Assembly: GCF_023195835.1 (NCBI RefSeq)
Contig: NZ_CP096199.1
Location: forward strand, 2,480,001 to 2,544,000
Length of the DNA: 64,000 nt
DNA from: Vibrio sinaloensis
GTDB taxonomy: Bacteria; Pseudomonadota; Gammaproteobacteria; Enterobacterales; Vibrionaceae
Reading direction: 5' to 3'
Shown here piece after piece: positions 1-10,700 of the stretch; position 1 is the stretch's first letter; each line of letters starts with the position of its first letter. The notes under the pieces were generated by a model. The model saw only the letters and a list, made by a program, of their open reading frames with translations, was not told where the DNA came from and made no database searches. Made by a program: the position numbers and the translations under genes.

Positions 1-1941
1 CTCCACCCCAGCGTAGCTATCGGTTTGCTGCTTAAGCTCTTCAATGATGGCTTTAACCGGACGGCGATACTGCCAATCGACTGGAGTAATTTGAATTTGA
101 CCTATTTCGTCATCACCACCGGTGCGCGTATAAACACTTTCAAACTCATCATGACCAAGCATCACCGCTTCAATATCACGCATAATGATGTCTTTCTCAT
201 CAAGAGATAAATCACCATAAGAGCGTACTTTAACGGTAAAGAAAGGCGGATCAACTTCGGGGAAGAACTCGGCGCCCAGTCCTGCCTTGGCATAGGTAAA
301 ACCGACGCCAATCGCGAGCAAAATCGCACTCAACAAGATCTTAAGTGGGTGACGCAGCGCGATATCTAAAGTATGGAAATAGAGCTTGGTAATGCCGGTC
401 GCCTTGCTAAAGTCTCCGTCATGTAGCGCCACCATCTTCTCACGCTGCTGGCGAGTCACATGTTGTGGACGCCCGATCAAGCTACCCAGCACCGGCACAA
501 ACAATAGCGCCATTGCCAAAGAGGCGGCTAAGGTGGCAATAAGGGTTAACGGCAGATACTTCATGAATTCGCCGGTCACATCGGGCCAGAATAACAGCGG
601 CGCAAAGGCGGCCAGCGTAGTAGCGGTTGACGCAGTAATTGGCCACGCCATTCGTTTCGCCGCATCACGGTAAGCTTGCTGTCTAGAGGTCCCCTCTTGC
701 ATCCGTCGGTCGGCAAACTCAGTCACAACGATAGCGCCATCCACCAGCATCCCCACCGCCATGATCAGCGAAAACAGCACCACAATATTGACCGTTAGGC
801 CAAATACCGACAGAACCAACAGACCGGTGAGGAAAGAGCCAGGAATCGATACGCCAACCAAAAATGCCGTGCGAACGCCTAATATCGCGATGATCACGAT
901 CACTACTAAGATGATGGCCGACAAGATGTTGTTTTGCAGATCATTGAGCATCATCTTGACGTCTTTCGACTGGTCCCAGGTGTATTTCACCAGAAGGTTG
1001 TTCGGCCAATCATCACGTTGCTGAGCTTGCGCCAAAACCTCTTTGACTAAGGTGACCGTATCGATAATGTTCTCGCCAGCACGCTTCTTGACATCCAGAA
1101 CCACCGCGGATTTACCATCGAGACGGGCATAGCTTTCGGGATCGCGAAACGCGCGTTTTACCGTTGCCACATCACCAAAGGTAATCACTTGCTTGCCATC
1201 AACTTTAACCGGGAGTTCGAGGACATCTTTCAGTGAGTCAAACACCGAGGGCACTTTGACCGAAAAACGGCCATAACCGGTATCGACAAAACCGGCCGCG
1301 ACGACGCGGTTGTTCAGCGCGATCAGGTTGTAAATATCGCCCTGATCCAGGCCGTAGCTTTCCATAAGTAACGGATCAACGATGATCTCGACAATATCTT
1401 CTCGATCGCCTGCGATGTCGACTTCCAAAATTTGACGAAAGCTTTCGAGCTTATCGCTGAGCTGACGCGCTATTTGAACTATGGTTCGCTCTGGCACGGT
1501 GCCGTATAAAACAATCGACAATGCCGGCTCTTCGGAGGCAAGCGTCACTTCGTTCACAGTCGGCTCATCACTGTCGCTCGGTAGCTTGGGCTTGGCCAGA
1601 TCCACGGCATCACGAACATCGGCCATGGCTTTATCAAGGTCTACACCGACACTAAATTCGAGCATTACCGACGCGTGTCCTTCCGCAGCGGTAGAGGTCA
1701 TCTCTTTGACCCCTTCAATCGAACGTAACTCCTGCTCAATTGGACGCACTAACAATCGCTCTGCATCGGTAGGAGAAATGCCTTGGTGACCCACCGAGAC
1801 ATAAATGATTGGGATAGTGATGTCGGGGCTCGACTCTTTGGGGATGGTGAGGTAGGTCCCCACACCAGCAAAGAGAATGAACACCAGTAACACCATCATG
1901 GTTCGAGTGCGAGACAACGCCGCATCAATCAAGCTAAACAT
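1..1941 (-). CDS. RND efflux permease, 3' end outside window
   Basis: Inner-membrane resistance-nodulation-division transporter that would export drugs or other toxic compounds using the ion gradient, in complex with the membrane fusion protein encoded just upstream. The 647 visible residues run from the start codon to the window edge. They show an N-terminal membrane helix ending in an IPKESSPD-type loop, the first periplasmic porter domain, then a block of membrane helices with the phrase GMLVDGAIVVTE, typical of RND helix 4 (residues about 390-400), and the start of the second porter domain. The start at 1941 lies 10 bases after the fusion-protein stop, so the two are co-transcribed. The likely remaining 350-400 residues are missing. 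The pair resembles the VexEF-like pumps of Vibrio, but I cannot assign the exact paralogue. Confidence 0.93.
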   Translation of the reverse strand, partial: MFSLIDAALSRTRTMMVLLVFILFAGVGTYLTIPKESSPDITIPIIYVSVGHQGISPTDAERLLVRPIEQELRSIEGVKEMTSTAAEGHASVMLEFSVGVDLDKAMADVRDAVDLAKPKLPSDSDEPTVNEVTLASEEPALSIVLYGTVPERTIVQIARQLSDKLESFRQILEVDIAGDREDIVEIIVDPLLMESYGLDQGDIYNLIALNNRVVAAGFVDTGYGRFSVKVPSVFDSLKDVLELPVKVDGKQVITFGDVATVKRAFRDPESYARLDGKSAVVLDVKKRAGENIIDTVTLVKEVLAQAQQRDDWPNNLLVKYTWDQSKDVKMMLNDLQNNILSAIILVVIVIIAILGVRTAFLVGVSIPGSFLTGLLVLSVFGLTVNIVVLFSLIMAVGMLVDGAIVVTEFADRRMQEGTSRQQAYRDAAKRMAWPITASTATTLAAFAPLLFWPDVTGEFMKYLPLTLIATLAASLAMALLFVPVLGSLIGRPQHVTRQQREKMVALHDGDFSKATGITKLYFHTLDIALRHPLKILLSAILLAIGVGFTYAKAGLGAEFFPEVDPPFFTVKVRSYGDLSLDEKDIIMRDIEAVMLGHDEFESVYTRTGGDDEIGQIQITPVDWQYRRPVKAIIEELKQQTDSYAGVE

Positions 1942-1951
1942 GGTCGCTCTC

Positions 1952-3031
1952 CTATTGCTGCGCTTGAGCAATCACCGGGTCACCGTCTCGCACAAAACCT
2001 TGCCCCGTGGTAATAATATCGACCTGCTCACCCAGTCCAGACAGCCACACACCGTCTTGCTCGGCTTTGACTAACTTGATCGGTACAAATTTAACCCGGT
2101 TCTCCACCAGAGTTTTGACGCCCAAATCCCCATCTTCACTCAGCGCTAGCATTGCTGGCGTGACTTTGACCGCGAGCTGATCTTTCAGATTCAGCGCAAC
2201 CTCAGTGCTAATACCTGCCGGGACGCTTTGATCAGGGTTAGGCAGTTCAATTTCAATTGGGAAGGTATTGGTTGCCGGAGAGGACACTCGTGAAATATAA
2301 CGCACCTTGCCCGTGGCTTGTGCCCCATCGATAAAACGAACACTGGCTTGCTGGTTAAGGCGCAAATCTTGAATATGACGCTCGCTCACATCTGCCTCAA
2401 TCACAATCATGTTCAGGTCGAGTAGCGTCGCCACCGGATCGCCAACCCCAACAAAATCGCCAGTTTCAACAAACAGGTGATCGACCACGCCTGGGAACGG
2501 CGCTAACACTTGGGTATTCGCCAGTGCGCGTTTGGCATTGCTGACCATAGCTCGGGCTTCCACTAGGTTCGCTTCTGCGTTAGTGAACGCCACTTCGCCT
2601 TGAAGCCCTTTGCTTTTCAATGACTGAGCGGCTTTGTATTCCTGCAACCGCACCTTGAGCATAGCTTCTGCACGCTGCAGTTGGATTTCTAAATCCCCTT
2701 TATCAATCAGAGCAATCACCTGGCCTTTTTGCACTGACTGCCCTTTTTGTACTTGAAGCGAGGTGACCGCGCCGGCAATTTCAGCCCCCAATCGAGCTTG
2801 CTTATTCGGTGCCGTGCGGCCATAGAGTTCGATAGTTTGATGGGTTGACTCGGCAACAAAAGTGCGAAAAGCGACTTTGGCTAGTGGGATGGTTTCAGTA
2901 CTACTGGGTGGGGCAGAATCATCGGCATTGAGCATGCCAGTACCGAGCCAAACAGTGAGTACAACCACGATAAATAAAGAGACAATATAGGGTCTAACCG
3001 CTATAAAGCGCAGAGGGGAGAATCTAGCCAT
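1952..3031 (-). CDS. RND efflux periplasmic adaptor (HlyD/AcrA family)
   Basis: Membrane fusion protein that bridges the RND permease and an outer-membrane channel, probably a TolC encoded elsewhere since none is visible here. With the start at 3031 the protein has 359 residues: an N-terminal membrane anchor (about residues 14-34), a lipoyl half-motif around GAVTSLQVQKGQ, an alpha-hairpin, the second lipoyl half (LAPFPGVVDHL) and a beta-barrel region. I chose 3031 because AGGA sits 5 bases upstream; an ATG at 3082 in the same frame would add 17 polar residues without a better ribosome site. No lipobox is seen, so the anchor is a helix rather than a lipid. Confidence 0.9.
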   Translation of the reverse strand: MARFSPLRFIAVRPYIVSLFIVVVLTVWLGTGMLNADDSAPPSSTETIPLAKVAFRTFVAESTHQTIELYGRTAPNKQARLGAEIAGAVTSLQVQKGQSVQKGQVIALIDKGDLEIQLQRAEAMLKVRLQEYKAAQSLKSKGLQGEVAFTNAEANLVEARAMVSNAKRALANTQVLAPFPGVVDHLFVETGDFVGVGDPVATLLDLNMIVIEADVSERHIQDLRLNQQASVRFIDGAQATGKVRYISRVSSPATNTFPIEIELPNPDQSVPAGISTEVALNLKDQLAVKVTPAMLALSEDGDLGVKTLVENRVKFVPIKLVKAEQDGVWLSGLGEQVDIITTGQGFVRDGDPVIAQAQQ

Positions 3032-3099
3032 AACTATCCTTAGTGTGTCTATATTACTGTTCATTGCAGTAAATTTGAACAACTAGGATATAAAGTAAT

Positions 3100-3117
3100 C
3101 TAGTAAAAATACACTAG
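3100..3117. promoter_or_regulatory. Inverted repeat upstream of the efflux operon
   Basis: CTAGT and ACTAG (3100-3104 and 3113-3117) form a perfect dyad with an 8-base AT-rich spacer, and a third CTAG lies at 3083-3086. The position, 70-85 bases before the fusion-protein start, fits an operator for a local or distant regulator, but no regulator gene is adjacent. Function is inferred from position only. Confidence 0.3.
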
Positions 3118-3224
3118 TATGACCAACTATTTAGCATGGTTCTCAAATAAGCGATGCGGTGGATAGAACAGGGAGCTGAGGGGGAAAGCTAGGCTGCTGA
3201 GAACACAGCCTAGTTGAAGCAGAG

Positions 3225-3566
3225 TTAAACGCTGAATGAAGCGCCGCAGCCACAGGTTGTGGTCGCATTGGGGTTATTAACAAAGAATCGAGAGCCTTCA
3301 AGGCCTTCTGTGTAGTCGACCTGACCGCCTACCAAGTATTGCAGGCTCATAGGATCCACCACTAGCGTCACACCACTATTGACTATGGTGGTGTCGCCTT
3401 CGTTGACGTTCTCGTCAAAAGTGAAACCGTATTGGAAGCCACTACAGCCGCCGCCAGTGATGTACACTCGCAACTTCAAATTCGGATTTTCTTCTTCTGC
3501 AATTAGAGCGCCGACACGCTTGGCTGCTGCATCAGAGAATGTTAAAGGAATATTTACTTCGCTCAC
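3225..3566 (-). CDS. erpA: Iron-sulfur cluster insertion protein ErpA
   Basis: A-type carrier that delivers [4Fe-4S] clusters to apo-enzymes in the cytoplasm. At 113 residues it has the usual family length and the three invariant cysteines: Cys41 in GGGCSGFQY, and Cys105 and Cys107 in the C-terminal CGCGASF. It is transcribed away from hemL, with about 250 bases between the two start codons. A monocistronic gene is likely, because the efflux operon behind it begins with its own leader. Clients in this same window that need such clusters include aconitase B. Confidence 0.96.
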   Translation of the reverse strand: MSEVNIPLTFSDAAAKRVGALIAEEENPNLKLRVYITGGGCSGFQYGFTFDENVNEGDTTIVNSGVTLVVDPMSLQYLVGGQVDYTEGLEGSRFFVNNPNATTTCGCGASFSV

Positions 3567-3821
3567 GATGACCTCTCTCAGTCGTCAATCTTCAAACCAA
3601 CCGGTGAATTTGAAGCTTCCTAGTTAGTATAGTTGGGGGGATTATCTAATACCTGAGTGAAGCGTTCAAGTATTCGCCAGCTTTGTCGTGATTTTTTCGG
3701 TTAAAGTGGCGCGATAGGCAGCCAAAGTGTTCAGAATGTGGCGCAAAGCGTTTTATTCGAGGGAGTTCGGCAGGTACAATGCCCTCCAAAATTGGTCCGA
3801 GCAATCAAAAGAGGATATCCC

Positions 3822-5114
3822 ATGACCAAATCAGCAGACTTATTTGAAAAAGCGCAGCAGAAGATTCCCGGCGGTGTAAACTCGCCAGTGCGTGCTTTTA
3901 ACGGCGTAGGCGGCGCCCCTATCTTTATCGAGCGTGCCGATGGTCCATTGATCTTTGATGCTGATGGCAAAGCGTATATCGACTATGTGGGTTCATGGGG
4001 CCCAATGATTCTTGGCCACAACCACGCGGTGATTCGCCAAGCGGTAATCGATGCCGCTCAACGTGGTCTTAGCTTCGGCGCACCGACCGAGATGGAAATC
4101 GCGATGGCAGAACTGGTTTCGGAGCTGGTGCCATCGATGGAGCAAATTCGCATGGTGAGCTCAGGGACAGAAGCCACTATGAGCGCAATTCGTCTAGCTC
4201 GTGGTTACACTGGTCGCGACAAAATCATCAAGTTTGAAGGTTGTTACCATGGTCACGCAGACAGCCTATTGGTGAAAGCGGGTTCTGGTGCGTTAACACT
4301 TGGCCAACCGAGTTCTCCAGGTGTACCAGCAGACTTTGCCAAACACACTCTCACTGCGACCTTCAACGACTTAGATTCTGTTCGTGAACTGTTTGCCGCA
4401 AACAAAGGCGAAATCGCGTGTATTATCGTTGAGCCTGTTGCCGGAAACATGAACTGTATTCCTCCGGTAGAAGGCTTCCACCAAGGGCTTCGTCAAATCT
4501 GTGATGAAGAAGGCGCGCTATTGATCTTTGATGAAGTCATGACGGGCTTTCGTGTGGCACTAGGCGGCGCTCAAGGTTACTACAACATCAAGCCAGATTT
4601 GACCACGCTAGGTAAAGTGATTGGTGGCGGTATGCCGGTCGGCGCGTTTGGTGGTCGTAAAGACGTGATGCAACACATCGCGCCAACTGGCCCGGTATAC
4701 CAAGCAGGTACCCTATCAGGTAACCCGGTTGCGATGGCCGCAGGTTATGCGTGTCTCAACTTGCTAAAAGAAGAAGGCAACGAAAAGCGCTTGGCATCTA
4801 AAACCAAACAATTGGCCGATGGATTTAAATCTCTCGCTGAACAACACGGCATTCCATTGGTGGTCAACCAAGTCGGTGGCATGTTCGGTTTCTTCTTTAC
4901 TGATCAGCAAGCCATCACTCGTTATGAAGACGTGACTAAATGCGACATCGAACGCTTTAAACGCTTCTTCCACCTGATGTTAGAGCACGGTGTGTACCTT
5001 GCACCATCTGCTTTCGAAGCAAGCTTCACCTCACTGGCTCATGGAAGCAAAGAGATCGATGCAACGCTTGAAGCGGCGGACCGCTGCTTTGCCATTCTCG
5101 CCAGCGAAGCGTAA
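3822..5114 (+). CDS. hemL: Glutamate-1-semialdehyde 2,1-aminomutase
   Basis: PLP-dependent cytoplasmic enzyme that converts glutamate-1-semialdehyde to 5-aminolevulinate in the C5 tetrapyrrole pathway. The protein has 430 residues from the ATG at 3822, which has GAGG 7 bases upstream; an in-frame upstream start at 3738 would add 28 residues unlike the family. The PLP lysine is Lys265 in [16 protein letters not shown], the same number as in the Escherichia coli enzyme. The motif [10 protein letters not shown] near the N-terminus is diagnostic. A strong terminator follows at 5132. Confidence 0.97.
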   Translation: MTKSADLFEKAQQKIPGGVNSPVRAFNGVGGAPIFIERADGPLIFDADGKAYIDYVGSWGPMILGHNHAVIRQAVIDAAQRGLSFGAPTEMEIAMAELVSELVPSMEQIRMVSSGTEATMSAIRLARGYTGRDKIIKFEGCYHGHADSLLVKAGSGALTLGQPSSPGVPADFAKHTLTATFNDLDSVRELFAANKGEIACIIVEPVAGNMNCIPPVEGFHQGLRQICDEEGALLIFDEVMTGFRVALGGAQGYYNIKPDLTTLGKVIGGGMPVGAFGGRKDVMQHIAPTGPVYQAGTLSGNPVAMAAGYACLNLLKEEGNEKRLASKTKQLADGFKSLAEQHGIPLVVNQVGGMFGFFFTDQQAITRYEDVTKCDIERFKRFFHLMLEHGVYLAPSAFEASFTSLAHGSKEIDATLEAADRCFAILASEA

Positions 5115-5131
5115 GCACTCATCACAACCAA

Positions 5132-5156
5132 GGCTGCACTTTTGCAGCCTTTTTTA
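5132..5156 (+). terminator. Rho-independent terminator after hemL
   Basis: GGCTGCA, a 4-base loop, TGCAGCC, then six T. It lies 17 bases after the hemL stop. Confidence 0.88.
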
Positions 5157-5173
5157 TCCCGTTTGCTATTGTT

Positions 5174-5293
5174 TTAGCGCCAGTTAAGCACCACCAGCAG
5201 AACCAACAGCGCAACCACAATCGCAAACCAAGGTATACGCGCAGTGGGTTTAGCTCGACTTGGGCACGCTTTCTCATTATTACAACAACCCAC
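5174..5293 (-). CDS. 39-residue Cys-rich single-pass membrane protein, unknown
   Basis: Short gene on the minus strand in the gap between hemL and the AI-2E-family permease. It starts with GTG at 5293, preceded by a very strong ribosome site (AAGGAG, 8 bases before the GTG), and ends with TAA at 5176-5174. The product begins MGCCNNEKACPSR (three cysteines, two adjacent), continues with a basic stretch, then one hydrophobic helix from about residue 21 to 36, ending NWR. The positive segment before the helix predicts the N-terminus with its cysteines in the cytoplasm. I do not recognise a named family. The Cys pair could bind metal, be acylated, or mediate dimerisation; all of that is inference. 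The near-consensus ribosome site and the protein-like layout are the reasons to call it. Confidence 0.6.
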   Translation of the reverse strand: MGCCNNEKACPSRAKPTARIPWFAIVVALLVLLVVLNWR

Positions 5294-5391
5294 TTGTCGT
5301 TCTCCTTAAGTTAACATTTTGATTTTACATTGATGTATCGCCGAATTGACGCCATTATACTCAAACATGGTCAAACATTTGGACAACGGTT

Positions 5392-6477
5392 GTGTCAAAT
5401 AAAGTCAAAATAACTTCCAGTCATTGGGTACTCGTGCTTGCACTTATCGGCGCCGCGTTTGCCTGTTATTTACTGATTGAACCCTATATCAATTCCATTG
5501 TGATGGCGTTTATCATTTCGCTATTGATGTTCCCGATTCATCAGTGGATTGAAAGAGCGCTGCCGAAACACGCCAATATCGCTTCCTTGCTCTCATGTAT
5601 TGTATTGACGTTTATCATCGTCGTGCCTTTGCTGTTCGTGTTTGCCGCGATTGTGCAGCAAGGCTCTAACTTCTCACAAAGCGTCTATCAATGGGTCACC
5701 CATGGCGGTATTCAAACTCTGTTCGCGCACCCTTGGGTGGTAAAAGGGCTGTCATTGGTCAATACCTACTTGCCGTTTGATGCCATAGAGCCACAAGAAA
5801 TCGCGCAAAGAATCGGGCAATTTGCCACTTCATTTGGCAGCAACTTAGTCGGAATTAGTGCCAAAATACTCGGTGATGCGACCAACTTTTTGGTCAACTT
5901 CTTCCTAATGCTGTTTGTGCTGTTTTTCCTACTCAGAGATCACGACAAAATCATCACGGCTATGCGTCATATCCTGCCGCTATCACGCAGTCAAGAAGAC
6001 AAACTCCTCGAAGAGATAGAACAAGTGTCGAAGTCTGCGGTCATGGGCTCATTTCTCACCGCCATTGCCCAAGGCTTTGCTGGTGGCATCGGCATGTGGA
6101 TCGCAGGGTTCCCAGGACTGTTCTGGGGCACCATGATGGGCTTTGCTTCTTTCATCCCTGTGGTTGGCACCGCGCTTATCTGGATACCGGCCACCGCCTA
6201 TCTATTCTTGACTGGCGAGACCACTTGGGCGATTTTCCTCGCGATCTGGAGCATCGTTATCGTCGGTTCAATTGATAACTTGCTGCGACCTTTATTAATG
6301 CAAGGCAGCGCTGGAATGAATACCTTGATGATCTTCTTCTCCTTGTTGGGCGGCTTGCACCTGTTTGGCTTAATCGGCCTCATCTACGGCCCACTGATTT
6401 TTGCCATTACTATCGTGTTGTTTAATATTTACGAAGAAGAGTTCAAAGGCTTCCTAGACCAACAAGATCGCAGTTAA
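5392..6477 (+). CDS. AI-2E family transporter (PerM/YdiK-like permease)
   Basis: Inner-membrane protein of 361 residues with about eight hydrophobic segments, arranged as in the AI-2E exporter family (YdiK, TqsA, PerM). A pair of N-terminal helices is followed by an amphipathic cytoplasmic region (residues about 190-215) and a C-terminal bundle containing GGLHLFGLIGLIYGP, typical of the family. The substrate is not predictable; the family includes proposed AI-2 exporters and sodium/proton antiporters. The start is GTG at 5392, since an overlapping ATG at 5367 is in another frame and stops at once. It precedes rsmC with a hairpin in the 69-base gap. Confidence 0.88.
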   Translation: MSNKVKITSSHWVLVLALIGAAFACYLLIEPYINSIVMAFIISLLMFPIHQWIERALPKHANIASLLSCIVLTFIIVVPLLFVFAAIVQQGSNFSQSVYQWVTHGGIQTLFAHPWVVKGLSLVNTYLPFDAIEPQEIAQRIGQFATSFGSNLVGISAKILGDATNFLVNFFLMLFVLFFLLRDHDKIITAMRHILPLSRSQEDKLLEEIEQVSKSAVMGSFLTAIAQGFAGGIGMWIAGFPGLFWGTMMGFASFIPVVGTALIWIPATAYLFLTGETTWAIFLAIWSIVIVGSIDNLLRPLLMQGSAGMNTLMIFFSLLGGLHLFGLIGLIYGPLIFAITIVLFNIYEEEFKGFLDQQDRS

Positions 6478-6499
6478 TCACTAACTGTTTATGACCGGC

Positions 6500-6520
6500 G
6501 GGGATTGTGCGAGAATCCCC
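6500..6520 (+). terminator. Hairpin between permease gene and rsmC
   Basis: GGGGATT, a 7-base loop, AATCCCC, followed after five bases by GATTTTTA. It could be a weak terminator or an attenuating stem between the two genes; the T-run is offset, so strength is doubtful. Confidence 0.45.
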
Positions 6521-6546
6521 ACTCGGATTTTTACACTGAGGCTTTT

Positions 6547-7569
6547 ATGTCTGCCTATATCGCCCCTAGCCAAATTGCGCAAAGACAACTGGATTATTTT
6601 GCCGGTAAGCACGTGCTTGTCGCCGGTGAAGCCGAGGACTTGTTTCCCGTCGAACTGGTACAACACTGCCACTCGGTCACCGTGTTCACCACCAATTACG
6701 GTTACTACCGCCAATTGCAAGCGCATACTCAAATCGACAGTGTATTCGGGGCTGAGTTTGATCAAACGACTCAGGCTGATATGGTGCTGCTCTATTGGCC
6801 TAAGGCAAAAGCGGAAGCCCAATACCTGCTGGCGATGCTGATGGCAAAGCTAGGAGAGAATACTGAGATTGTGGTTGTCGGGGAGAACCGTTCAGGGATT
6901 AAAAGCATTGAAAAAATGTTTAAGCCGTATGGTCCTATCACCAAATACGACTCAGCACGTCGTTGCTCTTTTTACTGGGGTGTCTGTCATCATGCTCCAG
7001 ACACCTTTACCCTGGCCGAGTGGTTTAAAACCTACACCGTGAACTACCGTGATTCGTCGCTGACCATAAAAAGCCTTCCCGGCGTGTTTAGCCACGGCGA
7101 GTTTGATATCGGCAGCCAACTGTTACTCGATACCTTGCCGCCACTTGCGGGTAAAGTGCTCGACTTTGGTTGTGGGGCAGGCGTGATTGGTTCTGTGCTG
7201 GCCTTGCTCAATCCTGATATCGAACTCGAGATGTGCGACATCAGCGCCTTGGCGGTTGAGTCCAGTCGGGCCACGTTACAAGCCAATCAATTGAAAGGGC
7301 AAGTATTTGCTTCCGATATCTATTCAGACACTCGCCAAGACTATGACTACATCATCAGCAACCCCCCTTTTCACGCTGGATTAGACACCAGTTACAACGC
7401 CACAGAAACCCTGCTGGCGCAAGGCCCGAGCTATCAGTCGGCCAAAGGGGAGCTATTTATCGTTGCCAATAGTTTTCTCAAATACCCGCCGATTATTGAG
7501 CAAGCCTATAGTAATTGTGAGACGCTAAATAAGACCAATAAGTTTGCCATTTATCACGCCAAAAAGTAG
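6547..7569 (+). CDS. rsmC: 16S rRNA m2G1207 methyltransferase RsmC
   Basis: SAM-dependent methyltransferase that modifies guanosine 1207 of 16S rRNA in the 30S subunit. At 340 residues it is close to the 343 of E. coli. It has the two-domain layout of RsmC: a degenerate N-terminal methyltransferase-like domain (residues 1-165) and the catalytic domain with the SAM-binding run [12 protein letters not shown] and the base-binding motif NPPFHAG. The ATG at 6547 is chosen over an upstream in-frame GTG at 6505 because the latter would read through the hairpin and add residues not found in the family. Confidence 0.95.
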   Translation: MSAYIAPSQIAQRQLDYFAGKHVLVAGEAEDLFPVELVQHCHSVTVFTTNYGYYRQLQAHTQIDSVFGAEFDQTTQADMVLLYWPKAKAEAQYLLAMLMAKLGENTEIVVVGENRSGIKSIEKMFKPYGPITKYDSARRCSFYWGVCHHAPDTFTLAEWFKTYTVNYRDSSLTIKSLPGVFSHGEFDIGSQLLLDTLPPLAGKVLDFGCGAGVIGSVLALLNPDIELEMCDISALAVESSRATLQANQLKGQVFASDIYSDTRQDYDYIISNPPFHAGLDTSYNATETLLAQGPSYQSAKGELFIVANSFLKYPPIIEQAYSNCETLNKTNKFAIYHAKK

Positions 7570-7589
7570 TCACTCCCTGCCCCTAGCAA

Positions 7590-7622
7590 GCTTGGTCTGC
7601 ACATAATCCCGTCAGACCAAGC
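7590..7622. repeat. 10-bp perfect inverted repeat between rsmC and chiS
   Basis: GCTTGGTCTG (7590-7599) and CAGACCAAGC (7613-7622) are separated by 13 bases. No T-run follows on either side, so it is a poor intrinsic terminator. It may be an operator or a structured 3' end of rsmC mRNA. The rest of the 208-base gap is AT-rich leader DNA before chiS. Confidence 0.5.
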
Positions 7623-7777
7623 CAAAACTGCGCCTTTCGGCACGCTTTGCTTGCAACTTACTTGTCAAAGTAAAAAAACTCGTTAATTTTGTCAGATTAG
7701 AAAATAACGTTTTTGTTTTGCTAGCTGACGTCAAACGCTCAAGTGAGCGGCATTCGCACGGGAAGTCTATAGAAACC

Positions 7778-10700
7778 ATGTTTAAGTTGTATCGAAAACA
7801 GAAATTTAAACGCCTGCAAAGTACGCTGATGCTGGCGTTTTTAGTATTGAGCATCACGCCACTGACGGTGATTGCGATTTTTTTCTTACAATCCCACACT
7901 GCAGATCTTCAAGAACAAAGTACTTCGCACCTGGTTTCTGTTCGTGACAGCAAACAGCAACAGGTGATCGACTATCTATACGCCAAGGAGTCGGAGGTGA
8001 TGGGGTTTGTGCGCTCCGAACTTGCCTACGCCAGTGGTGGTCGCTTCTACGGTTTGGTTAACGCCTTCCAAAACCTAGGTTTAGATATCGAGCAAGCCCG
8101 AGAAAATGCCCAGCAACGTTACATCCAAGGCTCAGGCGATCAAATTAAGACTTCCATCTTGCCGCAATCGAGTGTGTTCAACGGCACTGAGCGCTATCGT
8201 TTATTACACAAACGTTACCACTGGGCCTATTTAGAGCTACTTAAACGGTCCGATTTTGATGATGTTCTACTGGTCGATCGCGAAGGTAATGTCACTTACT
8301 CGATCTACAAACACGATTATTTCGGCACCAACTTACTATCAGGACGCTACAAAGACGACAACTTGGGGCAAACCTTCAGCAAACTGCGCAATCTCGTTAA
8401 CGCAAAGCGCAAAACCAACGAAGACTTTACTCCTGTGATTATCTCTGACTTTTCTCCTCAGGACGGTAAATCTGTCGCTTGGCTTGGTGCGCCGATCATT
8501 CAACAGGGCTACTTACACAGCTACGCGCTATTTCGCCTACCTAATAACGGCATCACTAAGTTGATTGCCGACGATACAGACAACCCAAGACGTACCTTAC
8601 TGGTCGGCAGTGATCACCTGTCTCGCTCTTTGGCTTACCAACAAACGGACATTGACAAGAGTAAAACCGTCATCGACTTAGCACTATCTGGCTTGACCAA
8701 TGTCGGCACCTACTCAAATGCGGATAACGAATCGATTATCGCCGCCTACAGCCCGGTCTCGGTGAAAGGTATCGAGTGGGCACTGGTGGTGGAAGTGCCA
8801 GAGAGCGTTGCGTTTGCACGAGTTCATCAGCTGGAAACCTTGTTCATCTTCGCTATGCTCAGCGCCATTTTGTTGGTCGTCATGGCGTCACACTACTTAT
8901 CCAACTTCATCACCTCGCCACTGCTTAAGCTTACTTGGGCGGCGGAGAAGGTCTCAGCGGGCGATCTCGACGCGGATATGATCAACACCCAGCGCAAGGA
9001 TGAAATCGGGCGTCTTGCCGTCAGTTTTGAGCGAATGCAACGCTCAATTCGCGAGAAGATCCTGCTTATCAAGCAACAGAATAAAGAGCTTGAGAGCAAT
9101 ATTCAGTTGATTCAAAAACAAAACGATGAGCTTCAGCTAGCGAATAAGCTTAAAGATGAGTTCCTCGCCACCACCTCACATGAGCTGCGCACCCCACTTC
9201 ATGGCATGGTTGGTATTGCTGAAGCGCTGGTGTCTGGCGCCAATGGGCCGATCACCGCCGAGCAGAAATACCAACTCGATATCATTATTAGCAGTGGTCA
9301 GCGCCTAGCGACCTTGGTTGACGATCTGCTCGATTATCACAAAATGCGTTATGGCAACTTAGATATCGAGACCTGCGCGGTCGACTTGGCGGGTTCAACC
9401 CGTTTGGTCCTTGAACTGTCATCGCACTTATTGGGCAACAAACCCATTCGCATCATCAACCAAGTACCCAACGAACCGGTCTGGGTTTGTGCCGATCCAC
9501 AAAGACTTGAACAGGTGCTGTACAACCTAGTGGGTAACGCGATTAAGTACACCAGTGAAGGCAAGATCGTCATTTCTGCCGGTGTGGTCGATGATAACAT
9601 TCGCGTGCAGGTGGTTGATACCGGCCAAGGGATCCCTGCCGATCAACTGGAGCATATTTTTGAACCTTTGATCCAAGCTGGCAACGACTCCAGTCGTTAT
9701 CGACAAGGCGCGGGGCTCGGGCTCTCAATCAGCCGCCAACTGATCGAATTGATGCAAGGCTCTCTATACGTCAGCAGTCAACCTATGGTGGGGACCACTT
9801 TCAGCTTTACCTTGCCTTTGGCGAGTGACGAGCAAATCCAAGCTGCGAACCACTACCATTACGATGCGCCGCATTTCAAGGCGCCAGAAACCAACGAGAT
9901 TGAGTTTGAAGAGCCCACTAGCTTGCCTGAAAATAGTGATGGCCCATTGTTACTGGTGGTCGATGATGAGCCTGTTAACTTGCGTGTTCTCGACAGTTTC
10001 TTACGTATCGAGGGTTATCGCGTACGCACGGCAAAAGATGGGCATGAAGCGTTACAAGCGATTGAAAGCGACAAACCTGAACTGGTCTTGCTTGATATTA
10101 TGATGCCTGGCATGAGTGGCTACCAGGTGTGTGAGACGGTACGTCAAAGCTATGACCATGCTCAACTGCCGATCATCATGCTCACCGCGCTAAATCAAAC
10201 CGATGACCGTCTGCGTGGATTTAGTGTTGGGGCCAACGACTACCTATCGAAACCGTTCAACAAGCAAGAACTCGCTGCGCGTATTCGCGCTCACTTAACG
10301 GCCAGCAAAGCGGAACTAAGGCGTATTGAAAACCAACAGCTGCAACAAGAGCTCAAGCAGCGAGCTATGGTCGAAGCAAGTTTGCTGGAAACTCAAGGAC
10401 GATTGCTCGAGCAGCTAGAGACCGCGCCTGAAGCCATTATTTGTGTACGTGAAGACCATAAGATTCGTTTTGCCAATGAAGCGGCATCGAAACTATTTAG
10501 ACGCTCTGCTGAGCAACTGAAACGCTCCAGCGCCGACGAAATCATCGCGCCAAAATATTTGAATGTCGAGCAAGAACACTACTGTGGCAAGATTGATATT
10601 TATGTCGACGATGTAAGACAACATCTGTCAGCCGATATATTAAGACTCCCGCCAGAGTCTGGATTGCGATTTATGTATATCTTCAACGTTGGCGGCGGTG

